A stretch of DNA of 64,000 nucleotides. It comes from Streptomyces sp. RPT161 (GTDB taxonomy: Bacteria > Actinomycetota > Actinomycetes > Streptomycetales > Streptomycetaceae). The stretch's first letter is position 1, and every line of letters starts with the position of its first letter. The translations under genes were made by a program, and so were the position numbers. Where the stretch lies: the NCBI RefSeq assembly GCF_027533845.1, contig NZ_JAPZVN010000001.1:372001-436000 (forward strand). The letters run 5' to 3'. Below are positions 33,273 to 41,118 of this stretch, one piece after another. The notes beneath the pieces are model-generated. The model saw nothing but the letters and a program-made list of their open reading frames with translations, was not told the origin of the DNA and did no database searches.

Positions 33273-34339
33273 GCCTCCCCCCGGTTGTCCGCGTTCGCGC
33301 CCGCGCGGCGTACGGGTGCGGCCACCGTCGCCGCCTGCGGCCCGGTGGCCGCCCGTGCGTCGCTCACGTCCGCTCCCTTGGTACCGACCTTGATCCGGGA
33401 GGCCGCCCGCGGATCGAGCGCGGTGCGCACCGCGTCGCCGACGACGGTGAACGCCAGTGTGGTGGCGAACAGCATCAGCGCGGGCAGCAGCACGTAGGCG
33501 GGGTCGGCGCGGAACCAGGTGGTGGCGCTGGAGAGCATCTGCCCCCACGAGGAGGTGGGCGGCTTGACGCCCACGCCGAGGAAGGACAGTCCGGCCTCGC
33601 TGACCACGTTGGTCGGCAGCAGCAGGGCCGCGTAGGTGATGACCGGCGCGGCGATGGACGGCAGCAGTTCGCGGCGGGCGATCCGCCAGCGTGAGGAGCC
33701 GCCGAGCCGTGCGGCGGCCACGTAGTTGAGTTCCTTGAGGGTCAGGGTCTGCGCGCGCACCACGCGGGCGGTGCCGCCCCAACCCAGCAGTCCGATGACC
33801 AGCATCAGCAGTACCGGCCGCGGGAAGCCGGAGGGCACCACGGCCATCAGCGCGATGGCGAAGACCAGCGAGGGCAGTGCGAGCATCACGTCGGTGGTGC
33901 TGCTGAGCAGTTGGTCGAGGAAGCGGTTGCCGAGGCCCGCGGTGAGCCCGACGACAACGCCGATCAGCACCTGTACGACCGTCGATCCCACCGCGACCAG
34001 CAGCGATATCTGCGCCCCGTACACCAGCCGGGCGAACACGTCGCGGCCGGTGCCGGGCTCCACTCCGAGCCAGTGGTCGGCGCTGACGCCGCCGAACGAG
34101 CCGATGGGCACACCGCCGGACGCCGAGTTGACCAGGGTGTCGTGGTACGTGGTGGGGTCCTGGCCCTCGATGGCGGTGAGCAGCGGCGCGGTCAGCGCGA
34201 TCACCACCAGGGCGGCGAGCACGATGGCGCCCGCGAGGGCGGCGCGCCGCGAGCGCAGTCGCCGCCATACCTGGGACGCCCCGGCGGCCGGGGAGACCTG
34301 GGCGGTCTCCCCGGCCAACAGGCCTGCGGTGCCGCTCAC
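33269..34339 (-). CDS. Oligopeptide ABC transporter permease (DppC type)
   Basis: A 356-residue permease, slightly longer than usual because of an N-terminal cytosolic piece of about 25 residues and a C-terminal tail rich in Ala and Arg. The family features are the first membrane helix with ALAGAIVLAALVVIALTAP, the GTDxxGRD-like segment LGVEPGTGRDVFARLVYG, and the EAA loop LTLKELNYVAAARLGGSSRW. The GTG start overlaps the binding-protein stop (GTGA). It pairs with the DppB-type protein to form the channel. Confidence 0.92.
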   Translation of the reverse strand: MSGTAGLLAGETAQVSPAAGASQVWRRLRSRRAALAGAIVLAALVVIALTAPLLTAIEGQDPTTYHDTLVNSASGGVPIGSFGGVSADHWLGVEPGTGRDVFARLVYGAQISLLVAVGSTVVQVLIGVVVGLTAGLGNRFLDQLLSSTTDVMLALPSLVFAIALMAVVPSGFPRPVLLMLVIGLLGWGGTARVVRAQTLTLKELNYVAAARLGGSSRWRIARRELLPSIAAPVITYAALLLPTNVVSEAGLSFLGVGVKPPTSSWGQMLSSATTWFRADPAYVLLPALMLFATTLAFTVVGDAVRTALDPRAASRIKVGTKGADVSDARAATGPQAATVAAPVRRAGANADNRGEA

Positions 34340-36045
34340 TTGACCGCGACCTGCGAGACGTCGAGCACACCGGTCCAGTCACTGATCACCACGTTGCGGA
34401 TGTCCTTGCCGTACAGCCGCTTGTAGACCGGGTGGAACAGCGGGACGACCAGTGCCTGCCGGCCGATCCTCTGGTCCAGCGCGCCCCACTGCTTGGCGGC
34501 GGTGGCATGGTCGGTGATCTTGTTGATGGCGTCGATCTCGTCGTTCACCGAGGGGTCGTCGAGCTGGGCGCTGTTGAAGTTCGACCCGTTGGTGACGATC
34601 TGCCGGCCGTCGAAGATCGGCGCGAGGAACGGCCCGCCGGACGGCCAGTCGGCGCCCCAACCGCTGAGGAAGAAGCCGGGTTCGCTGCTGACCGAGGTGA
34701 CGGCCTGCCGGTAGCCGCTCTGCTGGAGGGCGTTGAGTTTGACGGTGATCCCGGCCGCCTTGAGGCCGTCCTGGACGGCGGTGGCGATGTCCGGGCCGTA
34801 CTGGTCCGCGTTGGAGCTGGAGTGGGTGAGGGTGACGGTCAGACCGTTGGGGTAACCGGCCTCCTTCAGCAGCTCCTTGGCCTTGGCCGGGTCACCGTTC
34901 GGCCCCGCCGGGAACGGGTCGTACGGCGTGTAGCCGAAAGTGGGCTGGTTGGGCAGGAACGTGGTGGCCGCCTCGGCGAGCGAGGAGCCGCCCGCGGCGT
35001 TGACGACCGAGGTGCGGTTGATGGCGTAGGCGATGGCCTCGCGCACCTTGGGGTTGTCGAACGGCTTCACCTTGGTGTTGAACGCCAGGTAGTTGGTGTA
35101 GCCGAAGTGCCCGGTGCCGACCCGGCCCGCCAGCTCCTTGTCATTGCCGATCTGGGCCAGCTCGGAGGGGCCGAGGTTGGTGTCGGTGGTCACGGCGGCG
35201 GCGTCCGCGCCGGAGCCGGTGGACAGCCGCTGGTTGATCACCGCGGGGTCGAGCCCGGACTGCACGTCGATGGTGTCGGGGTACGCCTTGCGCTGGTCGT
35301 CGGTCTTGGACGACCAGTACGGGTTGCGCTTGAGGACGAGGTGGGCGCCGTCGTTCTCGTTCTTGACGACCTCGTACGGTCCGGAGGAGATCGGGTGCTC
35401 GGCGTACTTCACCCCGGTGTCCTTGGCCTTGGGCACCGGCGCGAACTGGGTCGCGGTGGCCAGGTAGGGGAAGTCGCCCTCGGGCTTGTTCAGGTGGAAG
35501 ACGATCGTCCTGGCGTCCGGCGTCTCGATCGAGTCCAGGCCCTTGGGGTCCTTGTACGGCCCCTGGTAGTTCTCCGCGCCGACCAGCCAGTCACGGAAGT
35601 ACGGCGGGCCGCCGGAGAGTTCGGGGGCGAAGGAGCGCTCGATGCCGTACTTGATGTCGCCGGAGGTGATCGGCGAGCCGTCCTCGTACTTCAGCCCGTC
35701 CTTGAGGTGGTACGTCCACACCGTGGCGTCCTTGGACGGGGTACCGGTGTCGGTGGCCAGGTCGGGGACGACCTTGGTACCGGGGGCGCCGTTGACGCGG
35801 GCGCGGGTGGTGAGGGTGCGGAAGACCAGCGAGGGAACGTTTCCTCCACCGGAGGTGTACTCACGCGCCGGGTCGAACCTGTCCTGGGGGTCCTGGTTGA
35901 GGATGGTCAGCGTGCCGCCGCGGTGCGGTGCGGCGTCCGCTCCGGCGTCCCCGCTCTTGGGGCCGCATGCCGCGGCCCCTCCGGCCAGGGCCACGGTGAC
36001 GGCCGCCGCGCCGATGCGGCGGGGTATGCGGGGACTTCTGGACAT
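34336..36045 (-). CDS. Oligopeptide-binding lipoprotein (family 5)
   Basis: A 569-residue solute-binding protein. The N-terminus has a positive start (MSRSPRIPRRIG), a hydrophobic stretch and a lipobox-like end GGAAACG, so the mature Cys would anchor it outside the membrane. Family 5 text is clear: GGTLTILNQDP, LVFRTLTTR, TWTYHLKDGLKYEDGSPIT-like region, AIAYAINRTSVV and the late region GWGADWPSGG. It captures peptides for the importer encoded just downstream. GAGAGG lies about 10 bases before the ATG. A longer in-frame start upstream was rejected because it predates the signal peptide. Confidence 0.93.
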   Translation of the reverse strand: MSRSPRIPRRIGAAAVTVALAGGAAACGPKSGDAGADAAPHRGGTLTILNQDPQDRFDPAREYTSGGGNVPSLVFRTLTTRARVNGAPGTKVVPDLATDTGTPSKDATVWTYHLKDGLKYEDGSPITSGDIKYGIERSFAPELSGGPPYFRDWLVGAENYQGPYKDPKGLDSIETPDARTIVFHLNKPEGDFPYLATATQFAPVPKAKDTGVKYAEHPISSGPYEVVKNENDGAHLVLKRNPYWSSKTDDQRKAYPDTIDVQSGLDPAVINQRLSTGSGADAAAVTTDTNLGPSELAQIGNDKELAGRVGTGHFGYTNYLAFNTKVKPFDNPKVREAIAYAINRTSVVNAAGGSSLAEAATTFLPNQPTFGYTPYDPFPAGPNGDPAKAKELLKEAGYPNGLTVTLTHSSSNADQYGPDIATAVQDGLKAAGITVKLNALQQSGYRQAVTSVSSEPGFFLSGWGADWPSGGPFLAPIFDGRQIVTNGSNFNSAQLDDPSVNDEIDAINKITDHATAAKQWGALDQRIGRQALVVPLFHPVYKRLYGKDIRNVVISDWTGVLDVSQVAVK

Positions 36046-36169
36046 GGGAAATGGCCTCTCGCTGCCGGAGTTGGTGCATGCGGAACGCGGGCAGCGGCAA
36101 GGTCGGAACGGAACACGCACTGCGCCCGCGCGGGAATCGGCGTTCCCCGTGGATGGGGAACGGGCGGGG

Positions 36170-36262
36170 TCAACGACAGTGAATGTCGGACACGCAGTGC
36201 TCGGCCACGCCGATGAGCGCCAGCTTGATCGCGGCGCGCTCGGTGACATGGCTTCTGTGCAT
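36170..36262 (-). CDS. Candidate 30-residue leader ORF before the peptide importer
   Basis: An ATG-started ORF of 30 codons (MHRSHVTERAAIKLALIG to EHCVSDIHCR) lies 125 bases upstream of the binding-protein gene and ends Cys-Arg. Actinobacteria have many short leader peptides before transporters, several ending Cys-Arg. The ribosome site is weak (CTGGG). Translation is therefore plausible but unproven. Confidence 0.3.
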   Translation of the reverse strand: MHRSHVTERAAIKLALIGVAEHCVSDIHCR

Positions 36263-36271
36263 GCCCAGAAG

Positions 36272-36298
36272 ACTGAAGTATTTCTTTGGGAATGTCAA
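36272..36298 (-). promoter_or_regulatory. Candidate promoter of the peptide-importer operon
   Basis: The minus strand reads TTGACA (36298 to 36293), a perfect -35 hexamer, in an AT-rich patch that is unusual for this GC-rich region. A plausible but poor -10 (CAGTCT) starts 17 bases later. It lies just upstream of the 30-codon ORF. Confidence 0.35.
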
Positions 36299-36326
36299 AG
36301 CAAGGCTGATGGAAGCCCGGGATTCC

Positions 36327-37271
36327 TCAGTTCTCGGCGGGGAACGGCCATGGATTCGGTCGGCAGGTGCGGCCGTCCGTGCTGAGGAACTTGGTCTGCT
36401 GCATCATGACCGGCGCCAGTGCGCCCTGCTTGTCGCACTGCTCGTGGTTGTGGCCGAGCCGGTGCCCCACTTCGTGGTTGATCAGCATCTGCCGGTACAT
36501 GTGCATCTTGTCGGGGCCGTAGGTGTCCGAGCCCTGTGCCCAGCGATAGGCGTTGATCATCACCCGGTCGGTGGCCGCGGAGTCACAGGAGACGTTCTCG
36601 TCCAAGGTGTCGAGTCCCGACTTGGCGCACCACTTCCCGGTGGTCACCGGACTCGCCAACGTGATCACGAAATCCGGTGTTCCGGAGGAGATCCGCTCGA
36701 AAGTCCGAGTGCCGCCGTGCCCCCAACTCCGGTCGTCATTAAGGGTTTTCTGTACCGCGTCGGCGAATAGCCGCCCGTCCAACGGCAACCCCTGCTCCAC
36801 GTCCACCCGGTACCGCAGCACCTGACCCCGGCCCGGCGCCGGATCGTGCCCCGGCACCGCGTCGAAGCCGCCGCCCAGCGCGAGCTTGGCGTCCAGCGGG
36901 TACCGCAGCGCCATGGCCTGGTCGTAGCCGGGCGTCGGGGTGACCCGCTGGTCGGAACGGGACGCCGCGCCGCCGTCGGCCGGCTTCCGCCCGGCGCCGC
37001 CCGGCGCCGCGTCAGCCGCGTTGTGCGGGTGGCCGCCACCGGTGAACCGTACGGCGAGCACGACGGCCAGCACGGTGGCCAGGGCGGCGACTCCGGCGGC
37101 GACGCGGCGGTTCGGGTTCCGCCCGCGCCGAGTTGACGGCCCGTCGGGTCGGCTCGGCTGCCGGGGGCCGGGCACCCGGGGAGCGGTGGGGGCGCCGGTG
37201 TCCGGTGGCGACGCGGCGTTGGGTTCGGCGGCGCGCGCCGGGGCGCGGCCGGTCGCGCTATGGCGTCCCAC
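36327..37271 (-). CDS. DUF3152 protein, metalloprotease-like, membrane anchored
   Basis: A 314-residue protein. Residues 1-55 are cytosolic and Arg/Pro-rich, one membrane helix follows (AAGVAALATVLAVVLAVRF), and the extracellular part holds DUF3152 with a zincin-like HEVGHRLGHNHEQC motif near residue 265. The family is actinobacterial and its activity is unproven; the HExxH-type core suggests a zinc peptidase. The GTG start follows AGGAG by 12 bases. It lies 8 bases after the alpha/beta hydrolase stop, so the two are cotranscribed. Confidence 0.82.
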   Translation of the reverse strand: MGRHSATGRAPARAAEPNAASPPDTGAPTAPRVPGPRQPSRPDGPSTRRGRNPNRRVAAGVAALATVLAVVLAVRFTGGGHPHNAADAAPGGAGRKPADGGAASRSDQRVTPTPGYDQAMALRYPLDAKLALGGGFDAVPGHDPAPGRGQVLRYRVDVEQGLPLDGRLFADAVQKTLNDDRSWGHGGTRTFERISSGTPDFVITLASPVTTGKWCAKSGLDTLDENVSCDSAATDRVMINAYRWAQGSDTYGPDKMHMYRQMLINHEVGHRLGHNHEQCDKQGALAPVMMQQTKFLSTDGRTCRPNPWPFPAEN

Positions 37272-37279
37272 GAGGGCGA

Positions 37280-38266
37280 TCAGCTCCTGTTCAGGGGCGC
37301 GTCGTCCACCCGGTGGTCCTCCGCGAGCAGGTCGCGCAGGGCCCTGGCCACCAGCTGCGGGTGCTCCATCATCGACACATGGCCGCCGTCCGGGATGGCC
37401 AGCAGCCGGGAGTCACGGAACGCCTTCGCCGCCCGCGCGGCCATCCGGAACGACACCAGCTTGTCCCGCCCGCCGTACACCAGCAGCGTGGGCGCCAGCA
37501 CCCGCTCCGCCTGCCGCCACAGCGAGTGCTGCCCGCCGAGGGTGTAGGCGTTCACCAGTCCGCGTGTGGAGCGCACCATGGCGTCCCAGAAGTAGGGCAG
37601 CGCCAGCCGCCGCTCGTACTCCCGCGCGTCTTCGGCGAACTCCTCGGCGCTGATGAGCGAGGGGTCCCCGTAGCACAGCGAGATCAGCGCGTGCGTGCGC
37701 CGCTGCGTCGACCAGTCCCGGGTGGCCCGCGCATACAGCCGGGGCAGGCCGGGCACCGAGGCCAGCGCGGTGGGCCAGGCGGAGCGCTGCGGTGGCAGTT
37801 CCGGCAGCGCCGGGGAGACCAGGGTGAGGGTGCGCACCAGGTCGGGGCGCAGCGCCGCGATCCGCGTGGCGATGGTGCCGCCCATCGAGTTGCCGACCAG
37901 ATGGACCGGCCCGCGTCTTTCCGACTCCAGCAGGGCGACCACGGCCCGCGCGTGGCCGTTGATCGAGTAGTCGCCGTCGTCCGGCGGCGGTGAGAAGCCG
38001 AAGCCGGGCAGGTCGACGGCCTCGCCGTCCACCTCGTCCGCCAGCAGTTCCATCAGCGCGGACCAGTTCTGCGAGGAGCCGCCGAGCCCGTGCACGAACA
38101 GCACTGGCGCCCGTCCGTCGGTGCGCGGCGCCCGGGACCGCACGGTCAGCGACAGGCCCGGCAGCGAAACCGTCCGCAGCGTCTCGCCGTCCGCCGTCGC
38201 TCCCGCCACCGGGACGGTCGGGGCCGGATCGGCCACTGCGGCTTCGGTCGACTCGGTCGAGGACAT
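37280..38266 (-). CDS. Alpha/beta hydrolase
   Basis: A 328-residue alpha/beta-hydrolase. It has the oxyanion loop VLFVHGLGGSSQNW, the nucleophile Ser in LVGNSMGGTIA, the acid in LVYGGRDKLV and the histidine in IPDGGHVSMMEHP. The cap region in the middle is typical of lipase/epoxide-hydrolase-like members. The Ala/Pro-rich first 30 residues seem disordered. The substrate is unknown. It is followed by the DUF3152 gene with almost no gap. Confidence 0.88.
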   Translation of the reverse strand: MSSTESTEAAVADPAPTVPVAGATADGETLRTVSLPGLSLTVRSRAPRTDGRAPVLFVHGLGGSSQNWSALMELLADEVDGEAVDLPGFGFSPPPDDGDYSINGHARAVVALLESERRGPVHLVGNSMGGTIATRIAALRPDLVRTLTLVSPALPELPPQRSAWPTALASVPGLPRLYARATRDWSTQRRTHALISLCYGDPSLISAEEFAEDAREYERRLALPYFWDAMVRSTRGLVNAYTLGGQHSLWRQAERVLAPTLLVYGGRDKLVSFRMAARAAKAFRDSRLLAIPDGGHVSMMEHPQLVARALRDLLAEDHRVDDAPLNRS

Positions 38267-38440
38267 GGAGCAATATTACGAGCTGATCACGCCGCCCCAG
38301 ACGTGACGGGACGTGTGGCAGCCCTCACACCGCCGGTGAGCGCTCTTTGGCTCGCATGCCACGCTGCGCTCGTGGGCACCCTCTCCTACGCTCGTAGCTA
38401 GGCTCCTACACGAGGTCGGTCATCGGCCGAGGAGGGTGTC

Positions 38441-38620
38441 ATGTCGGAAGAACAGCTCACTGCCGATCTGGAGGCCAACGAGGCGGACGCCGCCGAGCAG
38501 CGGCTGGACGTTCTGGAGGACGACGAGACGGCGGCCGAGCCGGTCCCCGACGAGGCCAACGAGGCGGACGCCGCGGAACAGCACCGCCCGGTTCCCCTGG
38601 ACGAAGACGACTACCGCTGA
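38441..38620 (+). CDS. Small acidic repeat protein
   Basis: A 59-residue very acidic peptide with a strong ribosome site (GGAGGG). It contains two copies of ANEADAAEQ (residues about 12-20 and 39-47), and the rest is Asp/Glu-rich (LDVLEDDETAAEPVPDE). No membrane segment or known fold is seen. Streptomyces genomes carry similar small acidic proteins at this place, to my recollection; the function is unknown. Confidence 0.7.
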   Translation: MSEEQLTADLEANEADAAEQRLDVLEDDETAAEPVPDEANEADAAEQHRPVPLDEDDYR

Positions 38621-38729
38621 CAGACGCCCCAAAGCGGAGGGGGCCCGCGGGCTCCCGGTACGTACCAGGGGATGAGATTCTGCGTCCGCCCCAGGCGCAG
38701 TCCCGTTACCGAAAAGTACGATGTCCAGC

Positions 38730-38753
38730 GCATGCGCGATATGCAGCGCATGC
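38730..38753. promoter_or_regulatory. Candidate TetR operator upstream of the TetR gene
   Basis: An inverted repeat, GCATGCGC at 38730-38737 and GCGCATGC at 38746-38753, is separated by 8 bases (GATATGCA). It lies 46-70 bases before the TetR start, where an autoregulatory operator would be expected. Confidence 0.4.
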
Positions 38754-38799
38754 CGGCACACACTTCGCAGGACGTCAGCGCGACTATTTGGGAGGCGGC

Positions 38800-39441
38800 G
38801 TGACAGCCATCGAGCAGACCGAGGCGCGCCCGCGCGGGACGCGCCTGCCGCGTCGCGCCCGACGCAACCAGTTGCTGGGTGCGGCCCAGGAGGTCTTCGT
38901 CGCACAGGGCTACCACGCGGCGGCGATGGACGACATCGCCGAGCGGGCCGGGGTCAGCAAGCCGGTGCTCTACCAGCACTTCCCGGGCAAGCTGGAGCTC
39001 TACCTGGCCCTGCTCGACCAGCACTGCGAGGCGCTGGTGCAGGCCGTACGGGCGGCGCTCGCCTCGACCACGGACAACAAGAAGCGCGTCGAGGCGACCA
39101 TGCACGCCTACTTCGCCTACGTCGAGGACGAGGGCGGCGCCTTCCGGCTGGTCTTCGAGTCCGACCTGACCAACGAACCGGCGGTCCGGGAGCGGGTGGA
39201 CAAGGTGGCGCTGGACTGCGCCGAGGCGATCAGCGAGGTGATCGCCGAGGACACCGGCCTGGCCAAGGAGCAGTCGATGCTGCTGGCGGTGGGCCTCGGC
39301 GGCGTCTCGCAGGTCGTCGCCCGCTACTGGCTGTCCAGCGGCAGCCCCATCCCGCGCGACCAGGCGGTGCAGTTGCTCACCTCGCTGGCCTGGCGCGGCA
39401 TCGCCGGCTTCCCGCTGCACGGTGCCGAGGGCCAGCACTGA
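38800..39441 (+). CDS. TetR-family transcriptional regulator
   Basis: A 213-residue regulator. The N-terminal helix-turn-helix reads RRNQLLGAAQEVFVAQGYHA, then MDDIAERAGVSKPVLYQHFPGKLELY. The C-terminal ligand domain is all-helical. The GTG at 38800 is supported by GGGAGG 6 bases upstream; an upstream TTG lies within that site. The target genes are unknown. Its own upstream inverted repeat suggests autoregulation. Confidence 0.93.
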   Translation: MTAIEQTEARPRGTRLPRRARRNQLLGAAQEVFVAQGYHAAAMDDIAERAGVSKPVLYQHFPGKLELYLALLDQHCEALVQAVRAALASTTDNKKRVEATMHAYFAYVEDEGGAFRLVFESDLTNEPAVRERVDKVALDCAEAISEVIAEDTGLAKEQSMLLAVGLGGVSQVVARYWLSSGSPIPRDQAVQLLTSLAWRGIAGFPLHGAEGQH

Positions 39442-39521
39442 CCACCCGTTCCGGGCAGTAATGTTGGCCGCGTACAGCGCGGTTTTGTCGCGCACACCGC
39501 CAGACCATCGGAGGGAAAGCC

Positions 39522-39749
39522 GTGGAGGTCAAGATCGGCGTGCAGAACGCGCCGCGCGAGATCCACATCGAGAGCACGCAGACTCCCGAGGAGATCGAGA
39601 AGGCCGTGGCCGCGGCCCTGTCCGGCACCGAGAAGCTGCTGGTGCTGACCGATGAGCAGGGCCGCAAGGTGCTGATTCCGGCCGACCGACTTGCCTACGT
39701 GGAGATCGGCGAGCCGTCGAAGCACCGGGTGGGCTTCGGCGCCCTCTGA
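39522..39749 (+). CDS. DUF3107 protein
   Basis: A 75-residue conserved actinobacterial protein. It reads VKIGVQNAPREIHIESTQT, then EEIEKAVAAALSG and KVLIPADRLAYVEIG, which is the DUF3107 pattern. The GTG start follows GGAGGGAAAG. No function is established. It is followed by a 16-bp terminator hairpin. Confidence 0.9.
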   Translation: MEVKIGVQNAPREIHIESTQTPEEIEKAVAAALSGTEKLLVLTDEQGRKVLIPADRLAYVEIGEPSKHRVGFGAL

Positions 39750-39769
39750 GCACGCCCGCAGCCGACGTA

Positions 39770-39809
39770 CGGCGGCCGACCCGGTGGGATGACCGGGTCG
39801 GCCGCCGTC
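39770..39809 (+). terminator. Hairpin terminator after DUF3107 gene
   Basis: A perfect 16-bp stem (39770-39785 with 39794-39809) with an 8-base loop, followed by CCGTTT. It lies 20 bases after the DUF3107 stop. Confidence 0.75.
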
Positions 39810-39905
39810 CGTTTGGGCACCCCGCCGCCGTGGGTAGGACCGGAAGCGTCTGATTTACGACTGGTTACGACGTTGTGCCGGACGTAAGGGCCCACGGGAG
39901 GACTC

Positions 39906-40178
39906 ATGGTCTGGGAAGCACTGGGCAGCGCGATCATCGGGCTGGGCGCGGCGTGGGCCGCCCTCCGGCTGTTCCCGCGCCGCTTCCCGTCCCGTGCCCT
40001 GACCCTGGTGACCGGCGTGGTGGCGGCGCTGCTCGGCGGCGTGATCACCCGCTTCGTCGTCGGCCCCGGCAATCCGGCGGTGACCCTGCTCGCCGCGCTC
40101 GGTGTGGGCGCCGCCATGCTCTCGCTGCTGGTCCGCGACCCTGGGCAGCGCCGATCAGCTGTGCCCAGGGCCGCTTGA
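39906..40178 (+). CDS. Small membrane protein
   Basis: A 90-residue protein with three hydrophobic segments (about residues 5-22, 30-50, 58-76) and a basic end. GGGAGGACTC precedes the ATG. It converges with the ferritin-like gene. No family is recognised; a structural or sensing role in the membrane cannot be judged. Confidence 0.65.
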   Translation: MVWEALGSAIIGLGAAWAALRLFPRRFPSRALTLVTGVVAALLGGVITRFVVGPGNPAVTLLAALGVGAAMLSLLVRDPGQRRSAVPRAA

Positions 40179-40192
40179 GGGCCACCGCGCCG

Positions 40193-40930
40193 TCAGGACG
40201 CGAGCCCCAGCGCCGCCATTCGCTTGGTGTGCGCTTCGGTGATACGGGTGAACATCCGACCGACCTCGGCCAGATCGAATCCGTCGGCGACGCCGCCGAC
40301 CAGCATGGTGGACAGCGCGTCCCGCTCCGCGACCACCCGCTGCGCCTGCGAGAGCGCCTCACCCATCAGGCGCCGCGCCCACAGCGCCAGTCGGCCGCCC
40401 ACCCGGGGCTCGGCCTCGATGGCCGCCCGCACCTTCTCCACCGCGAAGGTGGCGTGCCCGGTGTCGTCCAGCACCGCCAGCACCAGGCCACGGGTGTCGG
40501 AGTCCAGGCGGGCGGCGACCTCACGGTAGAAGTCGCTGGCGATCGAGTCGCCCACGTACGCCTTGACCAGGCCCTCCAGCCAGTCCGAAGGCGCGGTCTG
40601 GCGGTGGAAGCCGTCCAGCGCGGCCGCGAACGGCTCCATCGCGCCGGTCGGGTCCTCACCGACCTCCGCGAGCCGGTTGCGCAGCCGCTCGAAGTGGCCG
40701 AACTCAGCCGACGCCATCTTCGCCAGCTCCGCCTTGTCCGCCAGGGTCGGCGCGAGCTTGGCGTCATCCGCCAGCCGCTCGAAGGCGGCCAGTTCGCCGT
40801 AGGCCAGCGCGCCCAGCAGGTCCACGACCGCGGCCCGGTACTGCGGGTCGGCGGCGGCGGTGTCCCAGTTCTGGGCGGCGATCCCGGTTGCGGTTGCGGT
40901 GCTCTCGTCAGGCGTCTCCATGGTGGGCAC
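40193..40930 (-). CDS. Ferritin-like fold protein (MiaE-like family)
   Basis: A 245-residue helical protein of the group annotated as tRNA-hydroxylase-like (MiaE_2). Helices carry ELAAFERLADDAKLAP and SAEFGHFERLRNRLAE; together with DDTGHATFAVEKV they offer Glu and His residues that could bind two irons. The actual tRNA role in actinobacteria is not proven. The start is GTG at 40930 or ATG at 40921; neither has a clear ribosome site, which could mean a leaderless message. Confidence 0.8.
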   Translation of the reverse strand: MPTMETPDESTATATGIAAQNWDTAAADPQYRAAVVDLLGALAYGELAAFERLADDAKLAPTLADKAELAKMASAEFGHFERLRNRLAEVGEDPTGAMEPFAAALDGFHRQTAPSDWLEGLVKAYVGDSIASDFYREVAARLDSDTRGLVLAVLDDTGHATFAVEKVRAAIEAEPRVGGRLALWARRLMGEALSQAQRVVAERDALSTMLVGGVADGFDLAEVGRMFTRITEAHTKRMAALGLAS

Positions 40931-41118
40931 AATAGTCCGCCGACGGGGAGACGAAAGCCCCTGTCAGGCGCGTTCCAGCCGGGCCGCGCCGCCCGCACCC
41001 GCCCGGCGCGCCGAACATTTTCCCGAATCCAAACAAAACCCGTCCTCGGCGGCTGGGCGTTTCCGGGGTACAGTGATACAAGCCCGCCTAGTCTTCGCGG
41101 ATTACGGCAGGCTTTCGC

